Positions 1 to 13,911 are shown, counted from the first letter of the stretch. The stretch: DNA of 64,000 bases from Lepidurus packardi (GCA_023053545.1 JAKZAN010000001.1:10436565-10500564), one strand, 5' to 3'. The notes: generated by a model not told the origin, from the sequence alone. Translations and numbers: made by a program.

Positions 1-2247
1 ACTTGATTGGTCAGTTTGTGGCTCAAATCTTGCCACAGCATTTCCACGTTTTGCGATTGCACATACAGTAAATCGTGACCAGGCCATTCCGGTTCGTAGA
101 CTTCAGACAACGTTTCGTACAGCAACTTACTGGCTCCCTGCATTGCTGCAAACGTACAGAATAATAATAGTGAAATTAAAAAAAACAAAATAATTTTTTT
201 AAACAATTAAGTATAAACAAGAAAATCGACTCTGTCAAATTTGCCCATTACTTTTGCACAACAACGAAAAGTACTTGCATGGCACGTTAGGGAAACAATG
301 AAATCTCACAAGAATGAAATAGAAGTAAAGAAAACTTCAAGAAAAACCTTAGATAAATAACAGGAAAAGTTATGTCCGCAAACAAGCACAAAGTAATGAC
401 ATTTCACCTTTAACGCAACGCAGGTAGTTATTAAGCTCCTTCTGCAATTTGGTCGACGAGTTTTGTTGCTTGTTAAAGTTCTGCACATGATCATCATAGA
501 TTTCGTCCGCAGTCCGATCAACTTTGCCTACTTTTTGGAGAATCTAAATAAAGGTAAGAAAGTAAAACAAATAAGGAAATTATCTTTCTAAAATTATCGT
601 TTTCAAAACAATGAAAAGTCTTTCCTGACAGGTTAAAAGACTCAAGTTTGGTCATGAAGTTAAAAAGTTCTGAGATTGGGAAGGTTTTTCAGTCAACTCC
701 ATCCAACTCCAACCCATGTGTGTCTAGGTCAAAACCCTTGGGCAATTATGCAAAGGAAGGTTCTTCCAAGGACCTTTACCTATAACTATCCCTTGCCAAC
801 CTTTACCTTTTATGGAAACAAGGACTTCACAAAACCCATCTACACATATATTACATTTCCAACGCCCCCAAAACCCAGTATTTTTTAACAACAATCTCCC
901 TAAAATGCCTTATGAATGATGAATCATTTTACTAATTAATATTTACTGTACTAATCAGAAATGATACATATAACATGGTGTTCATATCCATAAAAAGTGT
1001 CAAGTGGAAAAAGGAGCTATTTGAATGTGAGCCCTATACAATGAAAACTAGTTTAGTTTGTAAAGAACTCGCGGCGACTGAAAAATCCGAGCTCTCGCTT
1101 TCACCTACCAAACTCGAAGCAGAGAAGGCTATCTACCCTTATGTGTCACGTAAAAGGAATACGAATTAGGTTTCACGCTGACCTCTTATCCCTGTTCAAA
1201 GACTGCGGGAGTTTGATTTCATCGCTTTGGCTATGGTTTCAGGGGCGTAATGTTAATTATGTTCATGTGGGACGTACACTTTGTGCTCATCCGAGGATCC
1301 CGGACGGTCTCTGATTGGCGGTATCGCATGCCAAATCAAGCAACTTAATGATTTCCGGTGGGGAGACAAAGATTACTCTTGTCGCCTCTTATAATGTTGG
1401 TATTTTGCTCACCGCTAGGCTATCATTAATTTGGGGCGTAGAAAGAATTGAGTTAAAAGAAAGTTAAATAGTAAATAGGTCTAAGATAGTTTTAGCTTTT
1501 TCACGCCGACACCATAGTCTTCCTCTAACTTTTGCTGCATCCTAAAAATAAATGTATAGCCCACGAAACTCTCGTCTTCTCGGGTCCCAAACGATTGGCT
1601 GAGAGCCCAGAACGACAATTCTGCACTTGTGTCTCGTTCTCTGTAACATTATTTGTCGAAGGATACCGCTTCATAAAAGCTGTCTCGAAAATGACTAAGC
1701 ATGAAAGAAATTCGAGAAAACAAGTGCAAGCAACTTGTTGATTTCATCGGACTCATTGCTTAAGGTAGACAAAAGAATAACGATAATTTACTAGTAACAA
1801 TTCTGGCTTGAAAGCAGCGTTGGGGCTCTCAGATAGAACCAAACGAAAAGTAATTAAGAATGTGTCTTTTCTTCGCAAACAGGCAAACTGTACATAATTC
1901 TTTGACTCCCATAAAGCTTTTGAAAGCCACACCTGTTAACCCATATTCTAGTGCAAGCCGGGAAATAAACTCTCTACCTGGTGTGTGTCGAGATTATTTA
2001 AGTCTTAATCTAATTTCTTTTATCTTTATTTACTATTCTCGGGCAGCCCATCACAAACTAAAAAATATTCGATAAGGCGTAACTGGACAACGCCTTCACC
2101 TACTGACGTCATTCCACTTCATAATGATAGTTTAAAAGATAGAGAAATATAAAATGAATGAATTAAAGAGATAGCTACCTTTTCTTTGGCTCTTCCAGCG
2201 TGTTTTTGTACCGTCTTGGCAAATATCACTCCTTTATTTTCCGCCAT
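1..2247 (-). CDS. Amph: Amphiphysin, N-terminal BAR-domain part (gene continues past position 1)
   Basis: Three coding exons are visible on the minus strand: 2247-2179 (ATG to a GTAGCT donor, 23 codons), 543-408 and 145 to beyond 1. Phases join cleanly (69 bases, then 136, then carry 1). The protein starts MAENKGVIFAKTVQKHAGRAKEK, then has LQKVGKVDRTADEIYDD, FNKQQNSSTKLQKELNNYLR and YEPEWPGHDLL. This is the order seen at the start of amphiphysin/BIN1 N-BAR domains, including the amphipathic N-terminus and the start of the first long BAR helices. By family knowledge the protein is membrane-associated and senses or induces curvature; in flies it organises T-tubules. The SH3 end lies outside the window. 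Intron 1 (544-2178) is 1.6 kb, and I see no other gene in it. Identification is strong; the symbol follows the single insect family member. Confidence 0.9.
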
Positions 2248-3278
2248 CTTGACGGAACCTCCCATACCAATCGCTAGGCGTCGCTCTTGTCACTGCTAAG
2301 TCTCAGTTCACACTTTCCCAATTAATCACTCGGGGACCTTAGTCAAGTAATTCCCGCACGTGTCGCACACACTCGACAAGTCTAACTTAATTTTAGAAAC
2401 AGGTGAAATAAAGGGGAAAATTTGAGAGAAAGTTGGGCCACGAATGGTAGACGAACAAAATGGGGAAAAATTTTCTCCAGTTTTAGAAGGGAATAAGAAG
2501 GGGCAGTGTGTCAAGGGAGCCAGGTTTGAGCGAACTGAAGTACACAGAGCCCGAAGATGGATTTCCTATTCTCAGCCCAAGTCGAGGGTTTGGCTCTGAC
2601 TCTTCATTTGCATCAAGTTTGAATGCGAGAAAAGTTTCGGAGGCGGACGACCAAGCGGACCGAAAAGAACGCCACGGAGCTCTGTGCTAAAATTATCTAG
2701 GATTTTGGCTTTTCTGCCAACTTCTTGCCAGTCAGTCCATTAAAAACCCCGAACAAAACAAAAAAGAATTGTCTGCGAATGAGAAATGAATCAAGTTTTC
2801 TTAATGGTCCCTCCAACGCAATTTTAGCTAAAATAAAAAAGGAAGGAATAGACCACATTCATACCGCAAGAGCGTGTTAAAATATGAATTCGATAAACTT
2901 ATTTTTTTGCAACAATTACTTTGTAGTACAATTGAACTAGTGAATCGAATTTGTTTTCATTTCACTGTTATAAACAAACTTTGGAAGGGGTTCCAACCAC
3001 TTTTGGTTTCTAAAGCACCAGCTAACCAACTTTTTTTTTCCGAGCACAATTTGATTGAAATAAAAGAACAAATTAAAAATATATTTGCAGTACTTAGTAT
3101 TAAACAGTGTATTTTAAGTTTTGTATAAGAGATTACTGTTTATATAATCATACATCCTCAAGTTACAAGCATTACTGAAAACTGAGCAATAACGTCACTG
3201 GGGAATGAAAGCAAAACGAAATAATTTAGACATTCAAGAACTTTCAACGTAGCGTAAAATGTTTTTTACCTCGGAGGA
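2248..3278. other. Intergenic: amphiphysin upstream region and 3' flank of the CUB gene
   Basis: This stretch must hold the amphiphysin 5' UTR and promoter and the 3' UTR of the minus-strand gene that stops at 3279. The short ORFs here have no recognisable domain or splice context. I saw no clear TATA box at a convincing distance from the amphiphysin ATG. Confidence 0.5.
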
Positions 3279-6200
3279 CTAGCCGATACGCAATCGTTTA
3301 CGGATACCTCGAACTAAGTACGTGATTAACCTAATCCGTTCTGGTTTGGAGGTTGTCGTAGTAGTAGGTAACGAAAAGGGTGGGCTAGTGGCGTAAGTGG
3401 CGGATTCGGATGGTTGTTGATGCACCAAAAACATTACGGGTTGAATTGCATTGCTATTATTATTATTGTCGTTGCTGCTACTGCTGCTGCTACTGCTGCT
3501 GCTACTCCCACCTCCGCCGCCAAATAAGCTTGAAAAGAAGCCTCCGGTCACTCCACCGCCGCTAGCTTGTGCAATATGAGGTTTTGGAACGGGCTTGGCG
3601 GTAGTGGTCTCTCCTTGGACAATTCCTTGCAAAAACTGCGAAATGCCAATTGCACTAGTGGGCGCTTCAGTAGTCGTCGTTGTTATCGCGGTAGTCTGAT
3701 CGCTAAACAACAACAAGGGAGATAATCCGGAATCCGCTGCGTTAACCACCACTGAATCGGAATTCAGTACCGGTACGGTGTTGATCGTTACTAGGCGATC
3801 ATCCGTCGCAGTCTTATTCTTGGCCATATTTCCAAACAGATCCTGGATTGTCATGGGAACCTCTGCAGGCTCGCTATCAGCTACAGCTTGCGGCACCACT
3901 TGGAAAGGTGCCGTCAAAAGATTGTCATGACTTGGAGCATCGCCATGGGCGGGGCTTAGCAAGTTTGCTAAAAGGCCAGCAACGGGACCGTACGTATGGA
4001 TCGGCGAAGGATGGAAGTCCAAATTGGCAAGAACGGCTGCGTCCACCTCTGGAGCCAGCAAAGGGGATGACGCTGTAGGTGGGAATGGAACGCCACCTTC
4101 TGGCTCCCCAAAGACACCAAAAGTGCCGCTTGACGGAGAGTTAAGCAACTGCGTTAACAGTCCAGCTTGTAACGAGTTCTTATTTAAAGGGGATAATGTA
4201 GAGGATGATCCGATTGGCTTAGGTGGAGTAATATTCTCATGAGACGCGAAAATGTTAGCGAATAAGGGCACGACAGCTTTTTTCGTCGTGGTAGCTACAG
4301 AAGTAGTAGTCGTAGTAGTGGTAGCAGCAGTAATGGTGGTGGTAGGTTCGGTAGTCGTAGTAGTGGTAGTAGAGGGCGTGGTCGACGTAGTTAAAGTAGT
4401 CGATTCGGGTTTAGGTGTTGTGGTACTTGTAGTCGTTGTCGTTGCAGTGGTACCTGCAGTGGTACTGGGCTGAGTTGTAGTCGTAGTTGGGGCTGCGGTT
4501 GAAGTTGTTGTACCAGCTTCATCAGAAGTGTGGAGCGTAACTCCAGGAATGGCTCTGGCAACGGTGAGAAATTGGGCAGCGTCGAACTCGGGGTTGGCGA
4601 TCTTAGTGTTTGTGGTACTGTTAACGAGGCACTGACCTAATGGAGAGATAAAAAACCCGAAGCAACGGTGAAAGCTGTTAAAAAAGAGTTTGTGGTCACG
4701 GCCATGGTTTCAACAGCGGCTTTTCCTGGTTCGGCCCGCTCTGACTTAGAAGCATAAGAAAAAGGGTACTTTGAAACAGTTTGGGTTTACCTGACAACGT
4801 AAAGGCGATGCCTTCTGGACTTCCATCATTAAGACCGAGGGATTTCATAAGCAAATTCACGTTTTGACCTTCTTCCACATCAAGCACCAACGTGGGCAAA
4901 AGTCCCACAGCACCACAAAATCTGTTCGTTAGTCAGAAAAAGGAAGAACCAGGAAATGAAAATTAGCTCATTAAAGAAAAAGCTTCACTTGAAAAAAATC
5001 ACTGGAGAAAAAACTGGTTATGTATACCTGTTTTGGGCTAGGAATGGTGCCAACCTAACGTAACCCCTCGCACAGAGTTTTTCATCTGCCAGGCGCGAAG
5101 CCTCGGTGAAATCTAGGGTAAGTATCCCGCCAGGGCAAGTCTTGGAAACCTGAGTGCGAAATACGGAGAATATTACTCTAGGTCATTGCATGACTTTCTT
5201 GCTCGGTAAAAAAAAGAAGAAATTTTAGTCCGCCATTTTTTTTATTATTTTTTTTTGTCCGCGTACCTTGATATCCCAGCTGCAAGCATACGGGCCAGTA
5301 CTAACGGGTTTGGGGTACCCAATAGAACTGTAGGTTGCCGATTTATCGTGCGTAAGATCCATGTGGATGATTCCTCCGCATAGATCTAAAAAAGGAATGA
5401 ACATGAATTCTGATAGAATTTCAGCAACAATCAGCAAGAATTTACACAGATTTTACGGAGATTCACATGATAATTTAAAAGAAATTACGGGAAAGTGAGA
5501 AAAGAACTTCCAAATTAATCTTACGAGCAATCTGTAGAAATCTCTTGAATATATTTTGCAAAAGGAAGTACGAAGAACTGGAAAGACTACGTCATAAAGA
5601 AGTCTAGAAAAATAATTCGTAAAATGATTTCCTAGTAAAGTATACCCACAAAAACCAACGAAGTATTTTAGAAACATAATTCTAAAGTATTTTAAAACTA
5701 CGATATTCGAGATTATATCACTTACCACTGTTGAATTTTTAACGAACTTAACGAAAATTTACAAATTAACTGTAAAATTAAGAGGAAAAGTAACTGTAAC
5801 ACTGTTCGTGAAATAACTGTAAAAATAATGTAAAGTTCCTTGAGAAAAACGTGACTCCAAAGATGATTAAAAAAGACTTACTGGGCGTAACAGGTTTTTC
5901 GTTCTTCACCACCATGACTGGTTTGTCCGTAAGCTGGGAGATGATTTGCTGGAAATCCGAGTTTACCTATGTAATTTTCTCAATTATGACGCACAAATTC
6001 ATAAATAAATATTCGCAACCATCTTTATACATTTTATTACATGTCAGTAAAAATTTGGAGAAAGTTTTCGTAATAACTTCACAAAGAAGCGTAGTGATAA
6101 GTGCTTGGGAAAATTTTCTATAAAACTCGTACTACATTTTTAGAATAATTCCATAAATCGAAGCTTTCTGCGAAGCTTTCAAGGCTAACTCACTTTTTCG

Positions 6201-6419
6201 TCCGTTTTGAGCGGCGAGGCGGGAGTGGTCATACCGTCTTTAGTCGCTGCTGGAGTCGTTTCCGGTATCAAACGAGCCACAAGGACGTTGTCCCGGTACA
6301 CCATGCCTACTCAAGTAAATTTACCATTATTCAACATTCACGACTTGGAAAAGTAGTAACCAAATCGCACCTGCAGACGCTAAACTTAGCGTGAAACAGA
6401 GAAGCCATGTCGACTTCAT
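3279..6419 (-). CDS. Secreted CUB-like protein with a long Thr/Ser-rich mucin-like region and a basic C-terminus
   Basis: Seven exons on the minus strand: 6419-6371, 6306-6194, 5966-5882, 5385-5267, 5149-5028, 4921-4791, 4636-3279. All have GT-AG borders and consistent phase, giving 658 residues. Residues 1-17 (MKSTWLLCFTLSLASAG) are a signal peptide. Residues about 84-207 form a CUB-like domain: it opens CGGIIHMDL, has SIGYP and YACSWDI, then Cys at CPGG, LCARG and FCG, and ends FTLSG. The last exon encodes dense Thr runs (about residues 250-320), a Gly5/Ser11/Asn-rich low-complexity tract, and a strongly basic tail, RIRLITYLVRGIRKRLRIG. The protein should be extracellular. The function is not known to me; a matrix or cuticle-associated role is a guess. 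The neighbouring plus-strand gene at 9692 has the same first-exon design. Confidence 0.8.
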
Positions 6420-9400
6420 CTCTACGAATACTCGAATCAACTAGAAATCCAAGCACTTGCTTTTGCAGCTTTTTATTGTAATCTTAGCCTCGCACTTGGT
6501 AATTCCAGACTGCGTCGACTGCACAACTGCAACTGACGATCTAATATCTGCTGGTCCAGGTGTTAAGTCCATTCACTTCTGAAGCATATGAAGAGAACCA
6601 CCTAAAGAAGCTCCAGTCTGCTCTTTCGGGTCAGTGGTGTCTTTTTCCTTGTTGGGCAGGACCAGGATACCACGATACCACGCCCTCCATCTCACTTCAG
6701 CGTTGTTCTTGACCATTCTTGGAACTATCCTAAGCTTCCAGTGACTCAATCGGATGTGTATTGCTGTTGCGTATATGTGTAGAGCGTTACCGACTGACCC
6801 AAACCTAAAACCTAACGGGTCTTTTCCCACATTCTGTAAGGTTTAAGCCCGCTTCGTTGCTTTATGACCGGCTGACTCTTCGATAACCTTATCCCAGGCC
6901 TAGGACTAGAAACCATCTCGGAAATCCGTCATGCCAAACAAAACATTCCCACGTGTACGTTGTATGTTCCCAATCCAACTGACTTACAAGGAATCAAATC
7001 ACGCAGTTTAGCTATTTATGTCACGATCCAAATAAACAATCAAAGTTACCTACACGGTTTTTTTCTTGGACAGCCAAACCAGTCACGTAAGTTAACAGAT
7101 GGAAATGGCTTACAAAAAACAGGTATAACCCTAAAACGAGGCGCCCACAGCGGAGGAACATGTTTTACTGTCGAGGAATGACCTAAAAATAATCCAGGAT
7201 AAAAAAAGTAAGATCAACTTGAAATTTCGCAACCACATACCTATTTCCGTTTTCTTTCTTATTATTCTTGAAGGAAAGGAAGTCAGACGAGAAGCTGCTA
7301 GACCACAGGAAGTGTACATCCTTGGCCAAATTGATGACCGTAACAATTGAACCGCAGGCTATTTCAGTTTTCAAGATTACGGCCATCTCTATTTCTGAAT
7401 TCCTCATTGAAGAAGCACTCATTTGTTAAAACACTAAGTCAAGAAAGAAAAAGATAGAAAGACCAAACAATGGGTCCCGAAACTATTCAAAGCGACACGG
7501 ATAAAGTAACGATACACTCCTTTTCTGGAAAGGACAATACTTATGTCCCAAATCTTCGAGACTCTTCCTGGCAGGGTCAACGACCAAGTACAAACAAGTT
7601 AAGCGTTATGAATCTGAAAGCCCCGTAACCTAAGTCCGTTTATGCAAATCACATATGTCCCGTTAAAAATTTTTTCGAATGTCGATAGTGCATCGAAAGG
7701 TTCCTTGGTCCAGTATAACTAAAGTGAGCCTAAAAAGCATATACAATAACGGGTATCTAGGCTACCCCGTTTTGGAAGGATACGCCATCTGTTTGGCTTC
7801 AATCTACATATCCAATTTCACCGGGAAGCCAAGGGCTACAAAATGTTTTATTACCATGTGTGCGATTAAGTATGTGGTAGAAAATTCCAACTTGTCGAAC
7901 TAAAAATTTCCTCCTACACAAACTCCACTTTTTACATGAAACGGCCATACGGCCACTTTCTGAAAATGAAAAGGCATCGCTGTCAAAAATTGTCCTAACG
8001 GTAATACATCCGCGTTTATATTTTCAGGATTATTTGTTTGAAAAAAAAAAAGATATCTCAAAGTTGAGGATTGGGGATAAAGTAGGTACCACTATCGCTA
8101 TGGAAATTGTAAATTATGAACTGGAGAAAAATTCAAGGTAACTTGGAAAGGGCTAGTTCCTTGGAGGCGAGTGCCCGTCCAGGAATGTGGTACCGGGTAC
8201 CCCGGGGCACACGGTCAACCATCTTCCCTTCGGTATCTCTAAAGACATTTTTTAAAAAGAAAAAAACAGCTGTTGATGAAATAGTAGCAAATTTCGTTCA
8301 CATGCTAATATAGTGAATTTGAGAAGGAAATTTCGTTTTTTTTAAGAACAATGTATATCTTCGACTACTGCTATGTCCCAACTCCGTTTTTTTTCTTCTG
8401 ATAATTATTCGTGGTACTGCTTGGTGCTATCGGTACCCGATGAATATGCCAAAACTGTATACAGTACCTTGTAAAGAACAGAAACGCTTAGCTCCTGCAA
8501 AATCCCGTTGTCATAAATCTAGCAGGTATGATGCCTATTGTCATGTTCGTTGCATTATTTCATTGAAAGAAAGGCAGACAAGACTAAAACCTGATATTTG
8601 TTTTTAAAAGTAAGATTATTATTATTTTTTTTAAAACGATAATCTTTATACCGCAAAATTAGGAGATATAAAGTCAATTATAATTCACGTATAAGATTAC
8701 TAAATTAATTGGAACCATTAATTAGAGACATTTTGAGTTTGAGTTCTAATTAACTTTCTGTCGTAATAAATTACTTCCCTGATTATCCACTTGTTAATTT
8801 TTTATTTTCTTCAACATATTAAAATACTTCAAACGCATTTTAGAATGTTCGATAGTATGTATCATCCGGTTATTGACATATCAATTGTGAAATATTTATG
8901 TACCAGGTTTATTTAGCAAGTCAGTAGCTGCATATTCCTTGATAAGCACTAGAGTTACGTCATCATTAGGTTACATCGAGTAGATCATCGCACTAATCCG
9001 AACATAAACTAGTTTATGATCCCACTTTTTCAATTTCGAGAAATAAAACCCTTTTTGGTTCAAAGAGTGTTTCGGAGAAAGCCAGTATACGTCTTTAGTT
9101 TTTGTATCATGTAAGTAGGGATGGCAACCGAGGTGAAGGACGGTCATTACCAAATTGGGCAGGAAGTTGAATGAAGAAAAGTAGCGTTGGCATTGACACT
9201 GACCTCTGCAGGGTTGGCTTGGTTTGCTGGCACGGACGGTGCGTCCAACTGGGATGTCGGATAGGAAAACCTGCTCCTTATTTATACACATGTAAATGAC
9301 GTCTATAGCAAAAGAACGTCACATAACTAATGTTACATTCAGGTGTTTCTAAGCAGGTTCATAATGATCGTGGTGATGATCGCGCTGATGGCGTTTCTAA

Positions 9401-9691
9401 CAGTTGTGGGACAAGGCTTCTCGGTTGGCTACGTTTATACTTGAAATCTACCGCAGAGTCCAGTCCAGCAGAGGTGATGTCGTGTGGTTAGTGGTACCGA
9501 CCATCCAGTTTCACTTTCGATGCCAGTGTGGTTACATGCAGGCGTTCGTTAGTTGCAGCGCTAACTAGCCGAGTCCAAAACCCATAAACTCTTTCACCAG
9601 TTCAAGTGTACAAGACTTAAAGAGTCCGGTTAACGTAAGAATATTGTGAGGGCTAGGGATTATTTATATTAAAGTGCTAAGCTAGGAAGCA
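6420..9691. other. Intergenic between two divergent CUB-like genes
   Basis: This 3.3-kb region separates the start codons of two head-to-head secreted-protein genes and should contain both promoters. ORFs inside (for example 6573-6830 and 8971-9291, both minus) have no recognisable domains and look random. A TATTTATA-like A/T motif lies at about 9661-9671, just upstream of the 9692 start; the transcription start cannot be fixed. No repeats stand out beyond short homopolymers. Confidence 0.5.
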
Positions 9692-12600
9692 ATGAGAGTT
9701 TTGCCACTATGGATTTGCTTGACAGTGCTTTTCCCAACAGGTAAGCTAAAACGTCTGCACTTCTCAAATTTCTGTTTCCTTCAGAAGCTTTTCTACCACA
9801 AGTGGTACCTTTTTATGGTTATGGATTCAGGACTTTTCTTCCCCTTTCCATGAAAACATAATTTATTGCGGTTTCAAGAAAGGAGTTAGGAGTTTGACAA
9901 TTTTCTACCCTTTCTTCAAGAATTTCTGCATTCAATTGCAAGACATTTCCCAAGCATCACTACACGTTAGGTAGCATCAGGCTGTTGAGTTCCTTGACGG
10001 CCTACCTCGTCGACGCTTCTTATTAACGAAAATTCCATTAGTGTGAAAAATGTAAGGAAAAGTGACAGGGCAGTGTATTATGTTATGATGTTTTCTTCAT
10101 TAGCGACATTCCGCAGGTATGAATTTGAGAAGACAGGCTCTATTCCTCCTCCCAAACTACGAAAAAATGCGAGAATCCAATTAAATCATAAATTCTAATA
10201 GGTAGCGAACGTTTCTAACCAAACTTGGTATATAACTTGTTTTTTAGGTTGGGGCAGACGAACCTGCGGCTTGGTTCAGAACGACATTTACTTGAAAAAG
10301 GGCGAGAAAAGGGAAATTGTATTCTGGGTGCATCCCGATAACACTATAGCGGAAACTTGGAACCCTAAACAAAATTATGCAGCTTTTTCCAATGCATCGG
10401 ACGGCAACAGTCCTCCGGAACTGGTTATTCTCGGCCGAATCCCGTTACATGGCCCTGCAACTACCACGCCAACGTCAGCAAGCTCCCTTGGAGATCCCCA
10501 GAAAGAATACGTCGAAATAGTCATGGCGGAAAACTCTACCGAGGACCTGCCGCAAGGTGCTATCATGACCGTCACCTCTACCGAAAGTGAAACCGAGACC
10601 ACAACAGCACTCCCTTTACGCATTCCTAGCAAATGGGAAATTTCGAAATTTGACGAAGATATCGGCATTACAGAAGCCGAGCCTGAGGTGCTTCAGATCG
10701 CCGAATCTGATGGAAATACCCAGCAAAGTAGTCTCATCCAAATGGGTACCGGTAACAAGGACGCACCGTTGATATTCGTCCAGGAACTCACTACCGAAGC
10801 TGAAGTAATTCAGACCACAACGTGGGAAACCCAAGACACTGTGCAAACTACTGAAGAAATCTGGGCTTCCACAGCCGCTGAAATGTTTAATCCCACAGAT
10901 TTCAACAGTCGAATTACGGAGAGCTTGCCTGAAGCTGATGAAACGGTCACTACAACTGAAAATGTAGACGTAATTGCACAAATTACGAACGTCAATGATA
11001 ATACTGTCGAATATGAAAAACTACCAGAAAAAAAAGCTCAAGTTTTCCCTCAGGACGAAGAACCAGCAAACAACAGGTTATTTTTTGAGACCTTTGATTC
11101 ACTCGACTCTACAACCACAGAAACTTTTACGACTTCAAACAAGGTTTTTGACGAACCAAATAAATTCAACGAAGCAGATCAACAACTAGAAACCGAAACT
11201 TTTGTGCCCACCACACAAAGTAATCCTTCGGAAGAGCTTGTAGTAAACCAGAATGAACTCGAACAAACAACAAAAATTAATCAAGAAATCACCACGCTTT
11301 TGCAAAAGTTATTTGCCCCAGATGAATCCACAGGAATTATTCCAGAATCAACTCACATCGAGACATTCCTACAAAGCCAAGTGCTCTGGGACGAAACAGC
11401 AGAAACTATTGGAGAGCTTGCTCCAGCCGAGAATCTAATCCAAAGACAAAATGTCTTGGACGAAGAGTCAACTGAAAAGGTTGAAGAAGCTCATTTTCTA
11501 GAAGAAGGGGTACCCACAACGCACAATGCTGACCTTCAAACGACTGGAACTTACGAGACGACATTCATGCCAGAAAATTTTGTGATTGAATCAACCGAAA
11601 TAGTGCAAAAACTGCCTGAAATTATCAAACCACTTCAAAGAACACCAGATCTTTTACCTGAAACCACACAAGATCCAAAAATTCATGGCGCGCAGCCAGA
11701 AGAGCAACGCCCCAGCCAGCCAACGACCATAAATTCCGAGCTTTTTTCTCCAGTGACGAAGCAGTTGTCCTCCGAGCAAAATTTCATGGGCGACCAAGCT
11801 GAAGACCCAGTGACTGAGCAATTTTCAGTAGGGCAGCCTTTTGACCCTCTCTTAGCCCTCCCAGCCATACAAGAGGTCGAAAGGGAGACAACGGCGAAGC
11901 CTGAAATTATTTCTGAAGTGACTCACCATCTTCCCCAACCGACAGAACCAGTCTTGAAAGATGATCCCTCTGAAAACTGGGAAAACCCCTCGGCTAAGCA
12001 AAATAACGTAGAAGAAACAACCCTAGATTCTCTAAATGCCCCTTCCACTGCCCAGCCGGAAACTGAAAGCTTTACATCCTTGGAACCTGAAGTAATCAAG
12101 CCAATACCAGGCATTCTAGTTAAACAGGTATCCGACCAAGTCAAAGAAACGACCCCACTTTCTGCTGAAGAAATTACCACAGAAACAGGAACTGATATTC
12201 CACTTATTTCAGAAACATTACCTCCAATTTTAATTCTCTTGAACCCTGCTAACATTCCGAAGACAGCCGTTTCTGATGATCTGAAACCGATCGACTTGCT
12301 AAATCCGAATGGTTTCCCAGACGTTATGCAACGAAACAAAGTGCCTTTAGACAACTCCAACGCGCTTCCTAGCCTTGAACTGACTGTCTTGAACTTAAAT
12401 ATTCCACCCTCGGTCGACTCAAACAAAACTGACAGCAAACCATCCGCTATGGCCCAGACAGCTTCAGGAGATAACCAATTAAATTTACATACCAATAAGT
12501 CTCCGACTGGGGCCACCCTTGAGCCAGTGCAAGTAGTTGAGGATGATGGTGGGTCGAAAAGCGAAAGGATCATTAGTCGGCCTAAACCTTCTGATTTATT

Positions 12601-13886
12601 GAGCGGGATTTACCGCATTGTGCAAAGTTTCTCTCAACAGAAACTACCCTTCCAAGGTCACTTCCTCCGAAGGGGAGAGAACGCCAACAAAGTTCAAGAG
12701 CAGCAGCAGAACAATACCAACTCGCGGCAAATTGACCCTTTTGTGGAATTGCCTGCACCCAACCTCGCTTTAACCAACGAATCCCGCTCAATTCATGATG
12801 AAAACCACGAGGTTTACCATCAATTTCTCTCGAATGCGCAAAACAGAAACGCTGCTCCCAGTTCAGATTCGCTTGTTTTAGGGTCCGACCAGGGAGGGAT
12901 CGTGACGGGTCAGGTCCATCACCGACCTAGCCACGCCTCCAAAACTAACTCGGCAGACTCGGATACCGTCAACGTGGAAGTTAGCGGGGTTTTACCCTTC
13001 GAAACAGAGGTCGTCCTGAAGAAAGGCAGCGTGGTGGCCAGTGAACCTGCCCATAATTTCCAAGCTCGAGATGGGCTTATCGATGATGTCCGGCTAAAGG
13101 ATAACAAATTTATGAAGTAAGCTACAATTTTTCTAAAAATACAAAAACTAAATCTCTAAAATGTAAAATTTATCTTTTACTTAATTTAAATTTCTTTACT
13201 TAATTTATGTTTTTTTTTCTTTCTATCAATTAGGTTTATTGAATCGCAGCCCATGCCTATGAAAATGGCCTTACTGCGTGGGTTACCGTCTCGAAAGGGT
13301 CGTCAGGTGCCTTTAGACTCCACGGAATGTGACTGGAGAATTCGGGTAATTTATTTTTAAACCTTGAATTCATAAATAAACTTAGTAGAATGGCAATTTT
13401 AATTATTTTAGACCGAGCCAGGGTTGTATCTGCTGGTTACGTTCCATAATCTAAGCGCCCCGTATACCGTGGATTGTCAGGGGGCTTATATTGAGGTCGA
13501 ACGCGAAAACAATGGATATGAAGCCCGTTGGTGTGGTAATCGAGTCATGCAGGTAACAGAAATTGCTACTTTATGGTACCCTTGCGACTTTGTATAATCA
13601 TTTCGGGATAATTAGGGAGGCACGCGATCGCATGTCATTTTTGCGCGTACGGAAGTTCGGGTTTCGGTTTATGATGATGGAGGACGTGAAAAGGAATACC
13701 CTACAGGCTTCGCAGCCGAAGTCGAAGGTGAGATCTCTTCAAAAATCAAGGACGACCCGTTCTGGAAAGCTAATTTTAACGTTTCTGGTTTCATTTTAAA
13801 CAGTGATCGACTTATATGACGCGGGAAATTACGCTAACTTCCGGCGATCCGAAGCTTACAGTAACGTACGACGGTTGAACGGCTGA
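9692..13886 (+). CDS. Large secreted acidic Thr/Glu/Pro-rich protein with a C-terminal CUB-like domain
   Basis: Six coding exons: 9692-9740, 10248-13116, 13234-13345, 13412-13552, 13616-13727, 13804-13886. Phase is kept throughout, giving 1121 residues. Residues 1-16 (MRVLPLWICLTVLFPT) are a signal peptide. The 2.9-kb exon 2 encodes about 957 residues of low-complexity, acidic, Thr/Glu/Pro-rich sequence with many ETTT and TTE clusters, suggesting an extended and possibly O-glycosylated stalk. After it, about residues 1010-1105 resemble a CUB domain: ECDWRI, GLYLLVTFHNL, a Cys at DCQGAYIEVE, RWCG, and TEVRVSVYDDGG then PTGFAAEVEV. The protein ends VRRLNG. Simple ORF calling from the internal Met at 10271 misses the signal peptide and the CUB exons. 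Function unknown; an extracellular matrix or apical surface role is plausible. Confidence 0.82.
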
Positions 13887-13911
13887 CAAATATAAGGAGA
13901 GCTTTCCAGCA

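Noticed and set aside
4252..4473. Val-rich plus-strand ORF
   Set aside because: It is the reverse complement of Thr codon runs in the CUB-like mucin gene.
11923..12573. 216-residue antisense ORF in the large CUB-like gene
   Set aside because: The opposite strand has spliced exons, a signal peptide and a domain; the antisense frame has none.
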